Positions 1-8,479 of a stretch of 64,000 bases of DNA are shown here, one piece after another (position 1 is the stretch's first letter; each line of letters opens with the position of its first letter). This DNA is from Bacteroidota bacterium (GTDB lineage Bacteria; Bacteroidota; Ignavibacteria; Kryptoniales; JAKASW01). The stretch spans positions 1-64,000 of the forward strand of contig JAMCQL010000066.1 of the NCBI GenBank assembly GCA_023381615.1, written 5' to 3'. A program made the translations under genes and the position numbers. The notes under the pieces are model-generated. The model had not been told where the DNA came from. It ran no database searches and saw only the letters and a list, made by a program, of their open reading frames with translations.

Positions 1-2
1 TC

Positions 3-1280
3 GATTCAATAGGCGTTGTCGATACAACCCGTATGTGGTCCAGGGCATTGGCAGTTACACCGGATGGAAAAGACGTCTACATGGGCAGCCTGTGGCAGCA
101 TGTCGTTCAACATTACCACAGCAGCGACGGGGTCACCTACACGCTCGTGGATACTCTTCCAGGTCCGATTGAGGGCGATACCCCCGGGCTTGACTTCGAC
201 AGACAAGGTCGGCTCTGGGTTGCAGAATACCAGAGCGGGAGAGGTTGGGATAAATACTTCATCTACAACTTGGCAACCGGGACGCGCGATTCGCTGATAG
301 GCTACGGGAAAAACGTCATCTATAGTCCGCGCGGAGTTGCATTCAGCCCGACAGGAGATACTGCTTACGTTACAAGTTACGACGGCGGTGTCATACAAAC
401 GTGGGTACGTTCTGGGCCACTGCCGAGTCTCTTCTGCAACTTCGACGATGGAAGTAACAATACAAACTGGGGCACCCGATGGTCGACCTTCAGTGATGGC
501 GCCGCAGGCACATTTGTACAGCCGGCTCCAGGGGACAGTGTTGCAACGCCAGGCGGAGCGAACGGGTCTCCCTACTGCGGCTACATCAAGGGCGCCTACG
601 CAAGTTGGGGAATTGGGTTGTATGCAGACGTCAGTCCAGACATGGCCCCAAGGAACCTCGCACAATTCAAAGCGATTACGTTCTACGCCCAGGGTGAAGC
701 CAAGCCGGTGCGACTGGTCATCCGCGAGAATAAGAGGTTCGTCGACGGTACATACGATTTTTACAACTATGTATTCACGCCAACCTGGAACTGGCAAAAA
801 TACACTGTCCTGTTCCCGGATTCACTGACGCAGATGTGGCCAGATCCAGGAAGCATGGAACCATTTACACTCGAGGACATTACGGGGATTGACTTCCGAC
901 CATTCCGTTCTAACGACACGATTGAGGTGTATGTTGACGATATCAATTTCATTTCGGTAACCACCGGAATCGAACAGCCACGCAATCCCAGAACCGTTCC
1001 CGCAACATTTATCCTGCGGCAGAACTATCCCAATCCATTCAATCCCACGACGACAATCCAGTACGCACTGCCAAGCAATGCGCACGTGACGCTTGAGATC
1101 TTCAACGTGCTTGGTCAGCGTGTGCGTGTTCTGGTTGACAGACAGCAATCTGCCGGAGAACGTAATGTTGTTTGGGATGGACGAGATGCTTCGGGCATGA
1201 ACGTGACAAGCGGTGTCTATTTCTACAGACTAAGAACCGGAACGGCAGTTGAAACTAAGAAAATGATGCTAATTAAATAA
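3..1280 (+). CDS. T9SS-sorted propeller/CBM protein, 5' end missing
   Basis: The frame is open from base 3, so the true start lies before the window. The visible part (about 425 residues) begins in a beta-propeller-like stretch (LAVTPDGKDVYMGS, then LWVAEYQ and GVAFSPTGDTAYV) that resembles the propeller of the minus-strand protein at 50970-52289. The middle (roughly residues 145-315) looks like a carbohydrate-binding jelly roll of the CBM11/CIA30 kind, ending in VYVDDINFI. The last 90 residues are a type IX sorting domain: QNYPNPFNPTTTIQYALP, VLGQRVRVLV, SGVYFYRLRTG and a basic end. I infer a secreted, cell-surface sugar-binding or lyase-like protein. The enzyme activity, if any, cannot be named. 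Confidence 0.8.
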   Translation, partial: DSIGVVDTTRMWSRALAVTPDGKDVYMGSLWQHVVQHYHSSDGVTYTLVDTLPGPIEGDTPGLDFDRQGRLWVAEYQSGRGWDKYFIYNLATGTRDSLIGYGKNVIYSPRGVAFSPTGDTAYVTSYDGGVIQTWVRSGPLPSLFCNFDDGSNNTNWGTRWSTFSDGAAGTFVQPAPGDSVATPGGANGSPYCGYIKGAYASWGIGLYADVSPDMAPRNLAQFKAITFYAQGEAKPVRLVIRENKRFVDGTYDFYNYVFTPTWNWQKYTVLFPDSLTQMWPDPGSMEPFTLEDITGIDFRPFRSNDTIEVYVDDINFISVTTGIEQPRNPRTVPATFILRQNYPNPFNPTTTIQYALPSNAHVTLEIFNVLGQRVRVLVDRQQSAGERNVVWDGRDASGMNVTSGVYFYRLRTGTAVETKKMMLIK

Positions 1281-1290
1281 TGGACCCCTT

Positions 1291-1352
1291 TGTGCGACTC
1301 ACTTACCGGATTTTGCAAAATCCTTGGATGTTGTAGTTTAGTGAGTCGCACA
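1291..1352. repeat. Inverted repeat, copy 1 (shared with 39415-39475)
   Basis: Arms tgtgcgactcact (1291-1303) and agtgagtcgcaca (1340-1352) are perfect inverted copies around a 36-base loop, 10 bases after a stop codon. The same arm sequence occurs again at 39415-39475 with a different loop. It could work as a transcript-end hairpin or be a small mobile palindrome. No T-run follows. Confidence 0.7.
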
Positions 1353-1470
1353 TGAGTAAGTTCTCTTGCCAAGGTTGTTTTTTAAGTAGATACATATAGT
1401 GACACCGCAAGTGCCGTCATATCATCTTGCTATGTCTGTGTACAACGTTCAAAATCTAAAAGGACATCTA

Positions 1471-2424
1471 ATGGAAATCTCAATCACTCCGATAACTAAC
1501 CGCGACATAGAAGGCGTGCTAAAATTGTGGAATAAAGTACTCCCTTTGGATGCAGTAACTCTTGATAGTTTAGAAGCGCGCGTTCTCCTCGATGAGAATT
1601 TCGATGAGAATACTTTTGTCATCGCAAAAGAAGGCGACCTCATCGTCGGATTTGTCGTGGGAACTTATGCTCGCCGCGTTCCGCTTGGCGATCACGATCC
1701 TAAAGGCGATCGCTGCTGGATTACTGCCTTGGGAGTAGAGCCAGAGCGTCAAAAGCAGGGGATAGCCTCAAGAATGCTTTCTTCCCTCTTCGAGAAATTC
1801 AAAACATTGGGAAAGCGGGAGTGCTACATAGCCACCTATGCTCCCGGCTACTTTGTTCCAGGTATTGACATCAAAGAGTACTCCGATGCCATATCATTCT
1901 TGAAGAAATCCGGTTTCGAGGAAACCTATCGTCCGCTAAGCATGGACACGCAGTTACCGCTTTTCAAAGTCACTCGCGAAGCCGAGGAGAAAGAAAAGCG
2001 TTTGCAGGAAAACGGAATTCTGATCAGACCATACATGCGCAATGATCTACTTTCATTCTTGAAATTCCTGGAGGCTAGCATGCCTTCCGACTGGGTGCGT
2101 GTCTCGCGTGCGAACTTGAGAGACTTAACACGAGGTATCTTCCAGACAGACCAGATCTTTATTGCCGTATCCGATAGAGACAACGATGTAATTGGCTACT
2201 GCCAGTTTGAAGGTGCACACTTCGGACCTTTTGGTGTGGCGGACAAGTATCAAGGCAAGGGTATCGGTACCGTTCTCCTGGGCCGCACGTTGGAACGCAT
2301 GCGCGCAAAAGGATATCACAACGCTTATGTGCTGTGGACAGACGATGTTGCCGCAAAGGTTTATTCGAAATTCGGCTTCAAAGAGACGAGGCGCTTTGTA
2401 GTAATGAGAAAGTCAATTGTGTAG
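1471..2424 (+). CDS. Tandem-GNAT N-acetyltransferase (copy 1)
   Basis: Protein of 317 residues with two GNAT folds in series. The N-terminal half carries the acetyl-CoA loop as GVEPERQKQGIASRML and the C-terminal half as GVADKYQGKGIGTVLL. ATG 1471 is preferred over an in-frame start at 1399 because AAAAGGA lies 7 bases upstream. The protein at 5752-6723 is a clear paralogue sharing VLLDENFD and YFVPGIDI/VDI. Tandem GNATs include mycothiol synthase (MshD), but no other mycothiol genes are seen. Its position beside a deacetylase and a membrane acetyltransferase suggests acylation of an amino-sugar or similar amine; the substrate is unknown. Confidence 0.85.
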   Translation: MEISITPITNRDIEGVLKLWNKVLPLDAVTLDSLEARVLLDENFDENTFVIAKEGDLIVGFVVGTYARRVPLGDHDPKGDRCWITALGVEPERQKQGIASRMLSSLFEKFKTLGKRECYIATYAPGYFVPGIDIKEYSDAISFLKKSGFEETYRPLSMDTQLPLFKVTREAEEKEKRLQENGILIRPYMRNDLLSFLKFLEASMPSDWVRVSRANLRDLTRGIFQTDQIFIAVSDRDNDVIGYCQFEGAHFGPFGVADKYQGKGIGTVLLGRTLERMRAKGYHNAYVLWTDDVAAKVYSKFGFKETRRFVVMRKSIV

Positions 2425-2464
2425 CCTTGACGAGTTTAACAATTTTGACTACGATCTGCCCCGA

Positions 2465-2480
2465 TCCCGACAATGTCGGA
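2465..2480. repeat. Short palindrome of the tcccgac/gtcggga type
   Basis: tcccgac-aat-gtcgga is an imperfect copy of the palindromes at 23645-23662 and 28424-28440. Here it lies between two genes, just before the lipoprotein gene that starts near 2523. Confidence 0.5.
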
Positions 2481-2522
2481 CTCGGAATCGAAGGCAACAC
2501 CGGACCTAGCTCGACTTATGAG

Positions 2523-3788
2523 ATGAGCCTACTAAGATCATCACAAATCAACAACCCACCGAAGCATATCAGTCCTTCAAGCTCAAATAATGTACATGCC
2601 CCTGAAGTTCTATCTTGCCTCCTCATAATGGCGGCGATGTCTTTGATATCATCATGCAGGCAGCCTACACAGCCCTCATCCGGAATGCTTAGCTCTATCC
2701 GCGTTACCCCGCAGAACACAGTTATCAGTGCAGAAGCCACGTTGCAGTTCACTGCTAAGGGTTTTGACCAGACTGGACATGAGGTCGCAATAAAACCAAG
2801 ATGGAGTGTGAGCGGCGGCGGGACGATAAGCGACTCCGGACTCTTTGCAGCTGGGAAAGCGAACGGAACATTTTGGGTAACCGCCCAACAGAATGAAATA
2901 ACAGGAACTGCCTCTATCTTCGTCGGATGGAATTCACCTTATGTTGCAGGCTTTCGGGCGTCTCGTATTCTTTCAAACTACCCGAACCACCAATTCCCAG
3001 GTCCCGACTATTGGGTCGGAGTCGGCGACTCGATGGCAAAGAAATTCAACGACGCAACACCTGCCGCAATCTGGATCGTAAGCCTGTACATGGGAAGTGG
3101 TATTACACAGGTTGATTTTCCCTCACCTGGCGGAAGCTACAGCAACATAGTTTTTTCAGATTCTGACTACAGCCAATCATTCCTAACGAGGTTTGATAAA
3201 GAAGGGTTTAAAGTCTGGCTGCAGGTCGAACCTGGCGCCGCGAGCGTAGATACATTAATAAGTCTCGTCCTCTCTCGTTACCGCAGCCACCCGTGCGTGG
3301 TAGGGTTTGGAGTCGATGTCGAATGGTACGATGCTAACTTGTACCAATGGGGGGAGAAGGTTACTGATGCGGATGCTCAACGATGGGAACAGGAGGTTCA
3401 GTCGTACAATCCGCAATATACACTCTTCCTCAAACATTTTGCCCGGTCATGGATGCCTCCTACGTACCGCGGGAACATTATCTTCGTTGACGACAGCCAG
3501 CAGTTCGCTTCGCTCTCAGATATGGTGTATGAATACAAGGCGTGGGGAAGGACTTTCTATCCAAGCAGAGTCTCTTTTCAAATTGGCTATCCAGCCGATA
3601 AAAGTTGGTGGGGACAGTACAGCGATCCTCCAAGAACAATCGGGACTGCACTTATGTCTGCGATCCCAAACGCTTATGGTGTGTTCTGGGTAGATTTTAC
3701 TGTTACCCAAGTTTTTCCACCGACCATCATTGCTAGCCCACAACAAAACCAAGAGAAAGGAAAACCACATGAGTTCTACAGAGGTTGA
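2523..3788 (+). CDS. Lipoprotein with Ig-like domain and TIM-barrel-like domain
   Basis: Start uncertain: ATG 2523 is used, giving 421 residues, but ATG 2628 or 2637 are possible and none has a clear ribosome site. A hydrophobic run ends in SLISSC, a good lipobox. Next comes a bacterial Ig-like domain (SIRVTPQNTVISAEATLQFT to about FWVTAQ), then about 260 residues with GFGVDVEWYDAN and the repeated aromatic/acidic pattern of a TIM-barrel glycosidase-like fold. I do not recognise a named family. The protein at 37412-38632 shares the general style (one acidic strand per repeat, short final domain) but has a T9SS tail that this one lacks. The 3' end overlaps the next gene by 17 bases. Confidence 0.65.
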   Translation: MSLLRSSQINNPPKHISPSSSNNVHAPEVLSCLLIMAAMSLISSCRQPTQPSSGMLSSIRVTPQNTVISAEATLQFTAKGFDQTGHEVAIKPRWSVSGGGTISDSGLFAAGKANGTFWVTAQQNEITGTASIFVGWNSPYVAGFRASRILSNYPNHQFPGPDYWVGVGDSMAKKFNDATPAAIWIVSLYMGSGITQVDFPSPGGSYSNIVFSDSDYSQSFLTRFDKEGFKVWLQVEPGAASVDTLISLVLSRYRSHPCVVGFGVDVEWYDANLYQWGEKVTDADAQRWEQEVQSYNPQYTLFLKHFARSWMPPTYRGNIIFVDDSQQFASLSDMVYEYKAWGRTFYPSRVSFQIGYPADKSWWGQYSDPPRTIGTALMSAIPNAYGVFWVDFTVTQVFPPTIIASPQQNQEKGKPHEFYRG

Positions 3789-4917
3789 AATCACTTCCCC
3801 TCCCGTTAGTTCCGGCTCCGGACGGTTGATTTCGCTCGACGTCTTCAGAGGAATTACAATTGCAGGAATGATACTCGTTAACAACGCTGGTGACTGGTCA
3901 CACGTTTACCCGGCGCTCGCTCATGCGCAATGGGACGGATGGACCCCCACCGATTTAGTATTCCCATTCTTTCTATTCATAATCGGAGTGGCAATGCCGT
4001 TTTCGTTCTCCAAACGCACAGCACGCGGCGAAAGCAAAGGGAAATTGCTGAGGCACGTCGTCATCCGTTCACTGATTCTTTTCGCCCTCGGCATGCTCCT
4101 GTCCGGCATTCCGAACTTCAACTATTCACACAGACTGATACTAAACGTGCTCCAGAGAATTGGCGTCGTTTACTTGATATCCGGTGCAATCTATCTCTAC
4201 ACAGATGTTGTTGGACAGGCTGTGGTGGCAGTGCTCGGCATCGTTGTCTATTGGCTCCTGATGATGCTCGTCCCTGTACCAGGTTACGGTGCCGGCGTAC
4301 TTGCCCCAATCGGTAACCTGTGGTGGTACGTCGACAAAATTTTGCTGCAAGGCTGGCACTATCACGCTGAAGGAATCCTCAGCATCATACCGTCAATCTC
4401 CACAGTCCTTCTTGGATCCCTGACGGGGCACTACCTGAGGTCGCAGCGAAGCAGCATCGAGAAGGCTTCCGGAATGTTGGTATTCGGGAATTTCGGATTA
4501 GTGATAGGCGTGATTATGTCGATTTGGTTTCCAATTAACAAACTCCTTTGGAGCAGCTCTTACGTTGTGTTCACAGCCGGTTTTGCTCTCGAGATGCTCG
4601 GCGTCTGCTATTGGCTCATCGACATCAAGGGAATCAAGAGTTGGTCGCAGCCGTTCCTGGTCTTTGGAGCAAATGCGATTACCTCCTTTTTTCTCTCCAC
4701 GCTAGTGGCACTTATTCTTGATTTAGTGACTGTTTCCCAAATGTCACCCGCCGGTGAGGCCGTAAGAGTGAGCTTGAAAGACTATATTTATCATGGAGTT
4801 TTCTCTCCCCTTGCGAGCAGCTACAATGCTTCCATGATCTATTCAATAGTCTACGTTCTCTTATGGTATGGAGTAATGTATGTCTTTTACAAACGAAAAA
4901 TATTCATCAAGATCTAA
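3772..4917 (+). CDS. HGSNAT/NagX-like membrane acyltransferase (DUF5009)
   Basis: Polytopic protein of 381 residues with about ten membrane segments. The start RLISLDVFRGITIAGMILVN followed by WTPTDLVFPFFLFIIGVAMP is typical of the family that includes human heparan-alpha-glucosaminide N-acetyltransferase and bacterial NagX-like proteins, which move acetyl groups across the membrane onto terminal glucosamine. ATG 3772 has GAGAAAGGA 9 bases upstream and overlaps the preceding gene. The link to the PIG-L deacetylase directly downstream suggests amino-sugar acetyl chemistry. The family is well supported; the substrate is inferred. Confidence 0.85.
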   Translation, partial: SSTEVEITSPPVSSGSGRLISLDVFRGITIAGMILVNNAGDWSHVYPALAHAQWDGWTPTDLVFPFFLFIIGVAMPFSFSKRTARGESKGKLLRHVVIRSLILFALGMLLSGIPNFNYSHRLILNVLQRIGVVYLISGAIYLYTDVVGQAVVAVLGIVVYWLLMMLVPVPGYGAGVLAPIGNLWWYVDKILLQGWHYHAEGILSIIPSISTVLLGSLTGHYLRSQRSSIEKASGMLVFGNFGLVIGVIMSIWFPINKLLWSSSYVVFTAGFALEMLGVCYWLIDIKGIKSWSQPFLVFGANAITSFFLSTLVALILDLVTVSQMSPAGEAVRVSLKDYIYHGVFSPLASSYNASMIYSIVYVLLWYGVMYVFYKRKIFIKI

Positions 4918-5020
4918 TATGAAAAAGGAACTGTATACTTATGCATTTGCATTTTCGTTCTTACTTTTGCCAAACAATTGGCTCTTCCACAAAACTACTC
5001 AGGAAAGGAGAGACGATAAG

Positions 5021-5752
5021 ATGAACGAAACGAGAACAACTATACTCGCTGTCGGAGCTCATGCAGGCGATATGGAAATCTCTTGCGGCGCTGTTTTAGC
5101 AAAGCAGGCAAAGCTTGGCGACCGCGTTGTCTTTCTCCATCTGACACTTGGAGAAGGAGGAAACCCAAGAATTTCTGCCAAGGAATACGGCGAGCAGAAG
5201 AGACGAGAGGCACTTGAGGTTGACAGCCTCCTGGGTGCCGAGACAATCTTTGGCCCTTTTAAAGACGGCCAGCTTCCCAATGATGAGACAGCCAGACGTT
5301 ATGTCGCCAATGTCATCAGGATGGTGAAACCGACAATCATAATTACACATTGGAAGAACAGCATTCACCCGGATCATGTAAATGCCCACGCGATAACCGT
5401 CGACGCCGTCCTCCTGGCAAGTCTGCCCTCGGTCGAGACTGTGACCCCTTATTCTCCAACTGAATATCCTGCATGGCGCGGCGTGAAGAGAATTCTCTAC
5501 ACCGAAAACTGGGAAGACATGGAAGGATTTCAGCCATACATTTATGTAGATGTTACTGATGCGTTCGATAGCTGGGAAAGTGCCGTCGCCAAATACGAAT
5601 TCATAGGTGGAAAAATATCTAGCTTCCCTTATCTCAATTATTACAAAGCCCTAGCGGTGGTCAGAGGAGCAGAAAGCGGTTTCCGCTACGCCGTGGCATT
5701 TGACATTGATCGATTCGATAAGAAACTTATATGGAGGTCATTAGAGCCCTGA
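5021..5752 (+). CDS. PIG-L family deacetylase with altered AHPDD motif
   Basis: Protein of 243 residues of the LmbE/PIG-L (GlcNAc-PI, MshB, BshB) family of zinc de-N-acetylases. The usual AHPDDxE signature reads AHAGDME (His14, Gly16, Asp17, Glu19), so the first Asp, the catalytic base in MshB, is Gly. The second signature HPDH is present at 116-119. ATG 5021 is chosen because AGGAAAGGAG stands just upstream; an upstream in-frame ATG at 4919 would add a hydrophobic segment (FAFSFLLL) without a good ribosome site. The stop overlaps the ATG of the second tandem GNAT (tgATG), suggesting coupled translation. Confidence 0.85.
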   Translation: MNETRTTILAVGAHAGDMEISCGAVLAKQAKLGDRVVFLHLTLGEGGNPRISAKEYGEQKRREALEVDSLLGAETIFGPFKDGQLPNDETARRYVANVIRMVKPTIIITHWKNSIHPDHVNAHAITVDAVLLASLPSVETVTPYSPTEYPAWRGVKRILYTENWEDMEGFQPYIYVDVTDAFDSWESAVAKYEFIGGKISSFPYLNYYKALAVVRGAESGFRYAVAFDIDRFDKKLIWRSLEP

Positions 5753-6723
5753 TGACAACTTCTGCTGCGGCAAAAAAGGATGAAGTGGCAAGATCCACGG
5801 TAGTTCGCCCTTACTTAGGTGATGATGAAGGAAGCGTCGTAAACCTTTGGAACAAGTGCCTTCTGAGAGATCCGATAACCACAGAGACGTTCAGACGAAA
5901 AGTTCTCTTAGATGAGAACTTCGACCCCAACGGATGTACCGTTGCTGTCTCTGCAAGCGAAATCGTCGGCTTTTCTCTGGCAATAAGACGGCGGTACCCT
6001 TACTATGGTGCGGGCCTGGAACAAGGAAAAGGTTGGATCACAGCATTCTTTGTCCACCCGGATTTCAGAGGAGAAGGCATCGCAACAAAACTGATAAAGT
6101 CGTCAGAAGATTTTCTGGGAGCCTGTGGAGTCACGGAAGTGTACGTCTCGTCATACACTCCGAACTATTTTGTTCCCGGCGTGGACATCGATGCTTATGC
6201 TGAAGCATACACTCTCTTAAAGAAACTCGGCTACAAGAAGCATGAGAGAGCATACAGCATGGGACGCTCCCTTCTGGATTTCGATTGCTCAAGTGACAAG
6301 GACAACCTTTGCAATTCGCTTCTTTCACAGGGTATAGACATCCGTATATTCGAGCCCAAATACATTACAGGATTACTGGAATTTCTCAGTACGCACTATC
6401 CAGGTGAACTTCTAAGGGTTGCTCTGGACCAACTGAGGAAGAACCCCAGCACAGACCAGATATTTGTGGCGGTCAAAAACGGTTGCGTGATCGGTTTCAG
6501 CCACTATGAAGATGAACACTTTGGCCCATTTGCAATCAATCCGGCTTTCACAGGAAGAGGAATCGGAACCTGCCTCTACTACAAGACCGCTTTGCTGATG
6601 AAAGAGAAAGGGAAACGAAATCTCTGGTTGGCATGGACAACCGGACATGCGAAAGACTTTTACTATCGACGCGGTTTGAGAGTAACGAGAAGGCACGAGG
6701 TCATGAAGAAGGCACTAAAGTAA
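5752..6723 (+). CDS. Tandem-GNAT N-acetyltransferase (copy 2)
   Basis: Protein of 323 residues, paralogous to the product of 1471-2424 over its full length. Each half carries its own acetyl-CoA loop: FFVHPDFRGEGIATKL and AINPAFTGRGIGTCLY. Both paralogues share LWNK, VLLDENFD and YFVPGVDIDAYA, so the duplication is old but constrained. ATG 5752 overlaps the stop of the deacetylase gene; GGAGG lies 14 bases upstream. I infer that it re-acylates the amine exposed by the deacetylase or a related sugar; this is not shown by the sequence. Confidence 0.85.
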   Translation: MTTSAAAKKDEVARSTVVRPYLGDDEGSVVNLWNKCLLRDPITTETFRRKVLLDENFDPNGCTVAVSASEIVGFSLAIRRRYPYYGAGLEQGKGWITAFFVHPDFRGEGIATKLIKSSEDFLGACGVTEVYVSSYTPNYFVPGVDIDAYAEAYTLLKKLGYKKHERAYSMGRSLLDFDCSSDKDNLCNSLLSQGIDIRIFEPKYITGLLEFLSTHYPGELLRVALDQLRKNPSTDQIFVAVKNGCVIGFSHYEDEHFGPFAINPAFTGRGIGTCLYYKTALLMKEKGKRNLWLAWTTGHAKDFYYRRGLRVTRRHEVMKKALK

Positions 6724-6771
6724 CCACGAAAACAAAACCACCACAAAGAAGAAAGGTTTGGAAACATCGCT

Positions 6772-8292
6772 ATGAACTTTCACTTGATTGACTGGCTCAT
6801 CCTGATCGTCTACCTCACAGGCACGGTATATGTCGGATTGAGAGCTCGAAAGTATGTTGAAAACATGGAGGGATATTACGTCGCCGGAAGGAAGGTGAAG
6901 GTCGCACTCGGTTCGGCTACTCTCATCGCAACAGAGATTGGAGTGGTGACTTTCATGTACTTTGCACAACTTGGCTTCCTCACTGGTTTCTCTTGCTTCA
7001 TACTTGGAGTGATCGGTTTTTTTGGCTACATGGTTATTGGGAAAACAGGATTCATCGTCTCCGGACTGAGACGCCTTAAGGTAATCACGATCCCTGAATT
7101 CTACGAACTGCGCTATAACAAGTCCGTTCGATGGCTTGGCGGCGTTCTGCTTTTCCTGGGAGGTGTCCTCAACATGGGGATATTCCTCCGCTTTGACGGG
7201 ATATTTCTATCGGAAGCCATAGGCTTAGGTGAGCAGGCAAAAGCAATCGTGATGGTAATAATGCTCATTATTGTGATAAGTTATACAGTGCTGGGAGGCA
7301 TGTTCTCGGTGGTTATCACGGATTTCATTCAATTCGTAATACTCACCTTCGGAATGTTTATCTCGACAGTTTTCGTCTTGGCAAAGGTTAACTTCCACAC
7401 CATTGCGTCTACAGTCGTGCAACAGTACGGGACATCGGGATTAAATCCAATCACCAATCCACAGTTTGGATGGACATTCTTAATTTGGATGCTGATTGGA
7501 AGCATTGCTATTTCAGCACTGAACCAACCTGCTGTTTCAAAATCATTTGCATCCGAGTCTCCTGAGGTAGGAAGGAAGGTGTTCTTGTACGCCGGACTTA
7601 CATTAGGAGGCAGGTATATGATCCCAATGCTTTGGGGCGTAGCCGCGCTTGCCGTTTTTGGGTCTCATATTAACTCGCTTGTTGCGATGCCCCGCTTGCT
7701 GGGTTCGGCGGTGCCATCAGGTTTGTTAGGACTGATGGTCGCAGGAATGTTGGCAGCATCCATGTCAACGTACAGCGCGTATCTACTTGCATGGAGCACC
7801 GTAGCGACGAGGGACGTGGTCGCTCCATTGCTCAAATCTCGGCTCTCAGATGATCAGAATGTGACGATGACGAGAATTATTGCCGCGCTAATCGGAATCT
7901 TCATGCTCGTGTTCGGTTTGTTTTACAAAATTCCTTCCACCGCATTCCAATACTTGGCAATCACTGGTGCAATGTATGCTGCCGGTGCATTTGCCTGTGT
8001 GGTTGCAGGCCTGTACTGGAAGAGGGCAAACGTGATTGGCGCATATTCCGGACTGGCACTCGGAGCTGCAGCACCTGTCTCTTTCCTCCTCCTTTCTCTG
8101 TTCAAAGAGAGTTTGCCGAAAAGCCTTCTTTTCCTCGTCGATGTGAATGTTTCAGGCCTTCTAAGTTTTGTCTTGGCTGGTGCAGGCATGGTGATCGGTT
8201 CACTCGCGACTCAAAGGAGCCATCCACCCGTTATCATATCAGAACCATCTCACGGAGAAAAATTAGAAGGAGGCTTACATGTCAGCAGGTAG
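6772..8292 (+). CDS. Sodium:solute symporter (SSS family)
   Basis: Protein of 506 residues with about 13 hydrophobic segments. It begins LIDWLILIVYLTGTVYVGLRARK and has GYYVAGRKV, the SSS hallmark in helix 1-2, and IPEFYELRYN. This family couples sodium entry to uptake of sugars, sialic acids, amino acids or vitamins. Surrounded by amino-sugar enzymes and a NamZ muramidase, it probably imports an amino sugar or muramyl saccharide; the substrate is inference. The 3' end overlaps the small membrane protein gene by 14 bases. Confidence 0.88.
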   Translation: MNFHLIDWLILIVYLTGTVYVGLRARKYVENMEGYYVAGRKVKVALGSATLIATEIGVVTFMYFAQLGFLTGFSCFILGVIGFFGYMVIGKTGFIVSGLRRLKVITIPEFYELRYNKSVRWLGGVLLFLGGVLNMGIFLRFDGIFLSEAIGLGEQAKAIVMVIMLIIVISYTVLGGMFSVVITDFIQFVILTFGMFISTVFVLAKVNFHTIASTVVQQYGTSGLNPITNPQFGWTFLIWMLIGSIAISALNQPAVSKSFASESPEVGRKVFLYAGLTLGGRYMIPMLWGVAALAVFGSHINSLVAMPRLLGSAVPSGLLGLMVAGMLAASMSTYSAYLLAWSTVATRDVVAPLLKSRLSDDQNVTMTRIIAALIGIFMLVFGLFYKIPSTAFQYLAITGAMYAAGAFACVVAGLYWKRANVIGAYSGLALGAAAPVSFLLLSLFKESLPKSLLFLVDVNVSGLLSFVLAGAGMVIGSLATQRSHPPVIISEPSHGEKLEGGLHVSR

Positions 8293-8479
8293 TCTATTCT
8301 GGTTGATCCTCTACGGTGTTGCGACATTAACCTTCTTTTCGGTCGCTTCAGTAATAACGTTTTTCGGGATACAAGACCTACGGTCTCTACTCTCGAAGGC
8401 CAATAGAGGAGACCTCAAAAAAAAGAATGATGACAGCTCGAATTCAGACCGAGCTGATTCACGGAGGGAAATGCAATGA
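8279..8479 (+). CDS. Small single-span membrane protein, likely symporter partner
   Basis: Protein of 66 residues with one membrane helix (LFWLILYGVATLTFFSVASV) and a charged tail rich in Lys, Asp and Ser. GAAGGAGG stands just before the ATG, and the gene overlaps both neighbours. Short accessory proteins of this shape accompany several sodium symporters. Its place directly behind the SSS gene makes the same role likely. Confidence 0.75.
   Translation: MSAGSLFWLILYGVATLTFFSVASVITFFGIQDLRSLLSKANRGDLKKKNDDSSNSDRADSRREMQ

Noticed and set aside
6-797. Long open frame of 263 codons on the minus strand
   Set aside because: Lies opposite the T9SS-tailed protein gene, has no ribosome site or recognisable domain and is a shadow of its codon use.
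4919-5020. Longer start for the PIG-L deacetylase with a hydrophobic segment
   Set aside because: No good ribosome site, while a strong AGGAAAGGAG precedes ATG 5021. Not fully excluded.
1471-6723. Mycothiol-type thiol synthesis from tandem GNAT plus PIG-L
   Set aside because: No MshA-like glycosyltransferase or MshC-like ligase is present, and the PIG-L motif is altered; amino-sugar context fits better.
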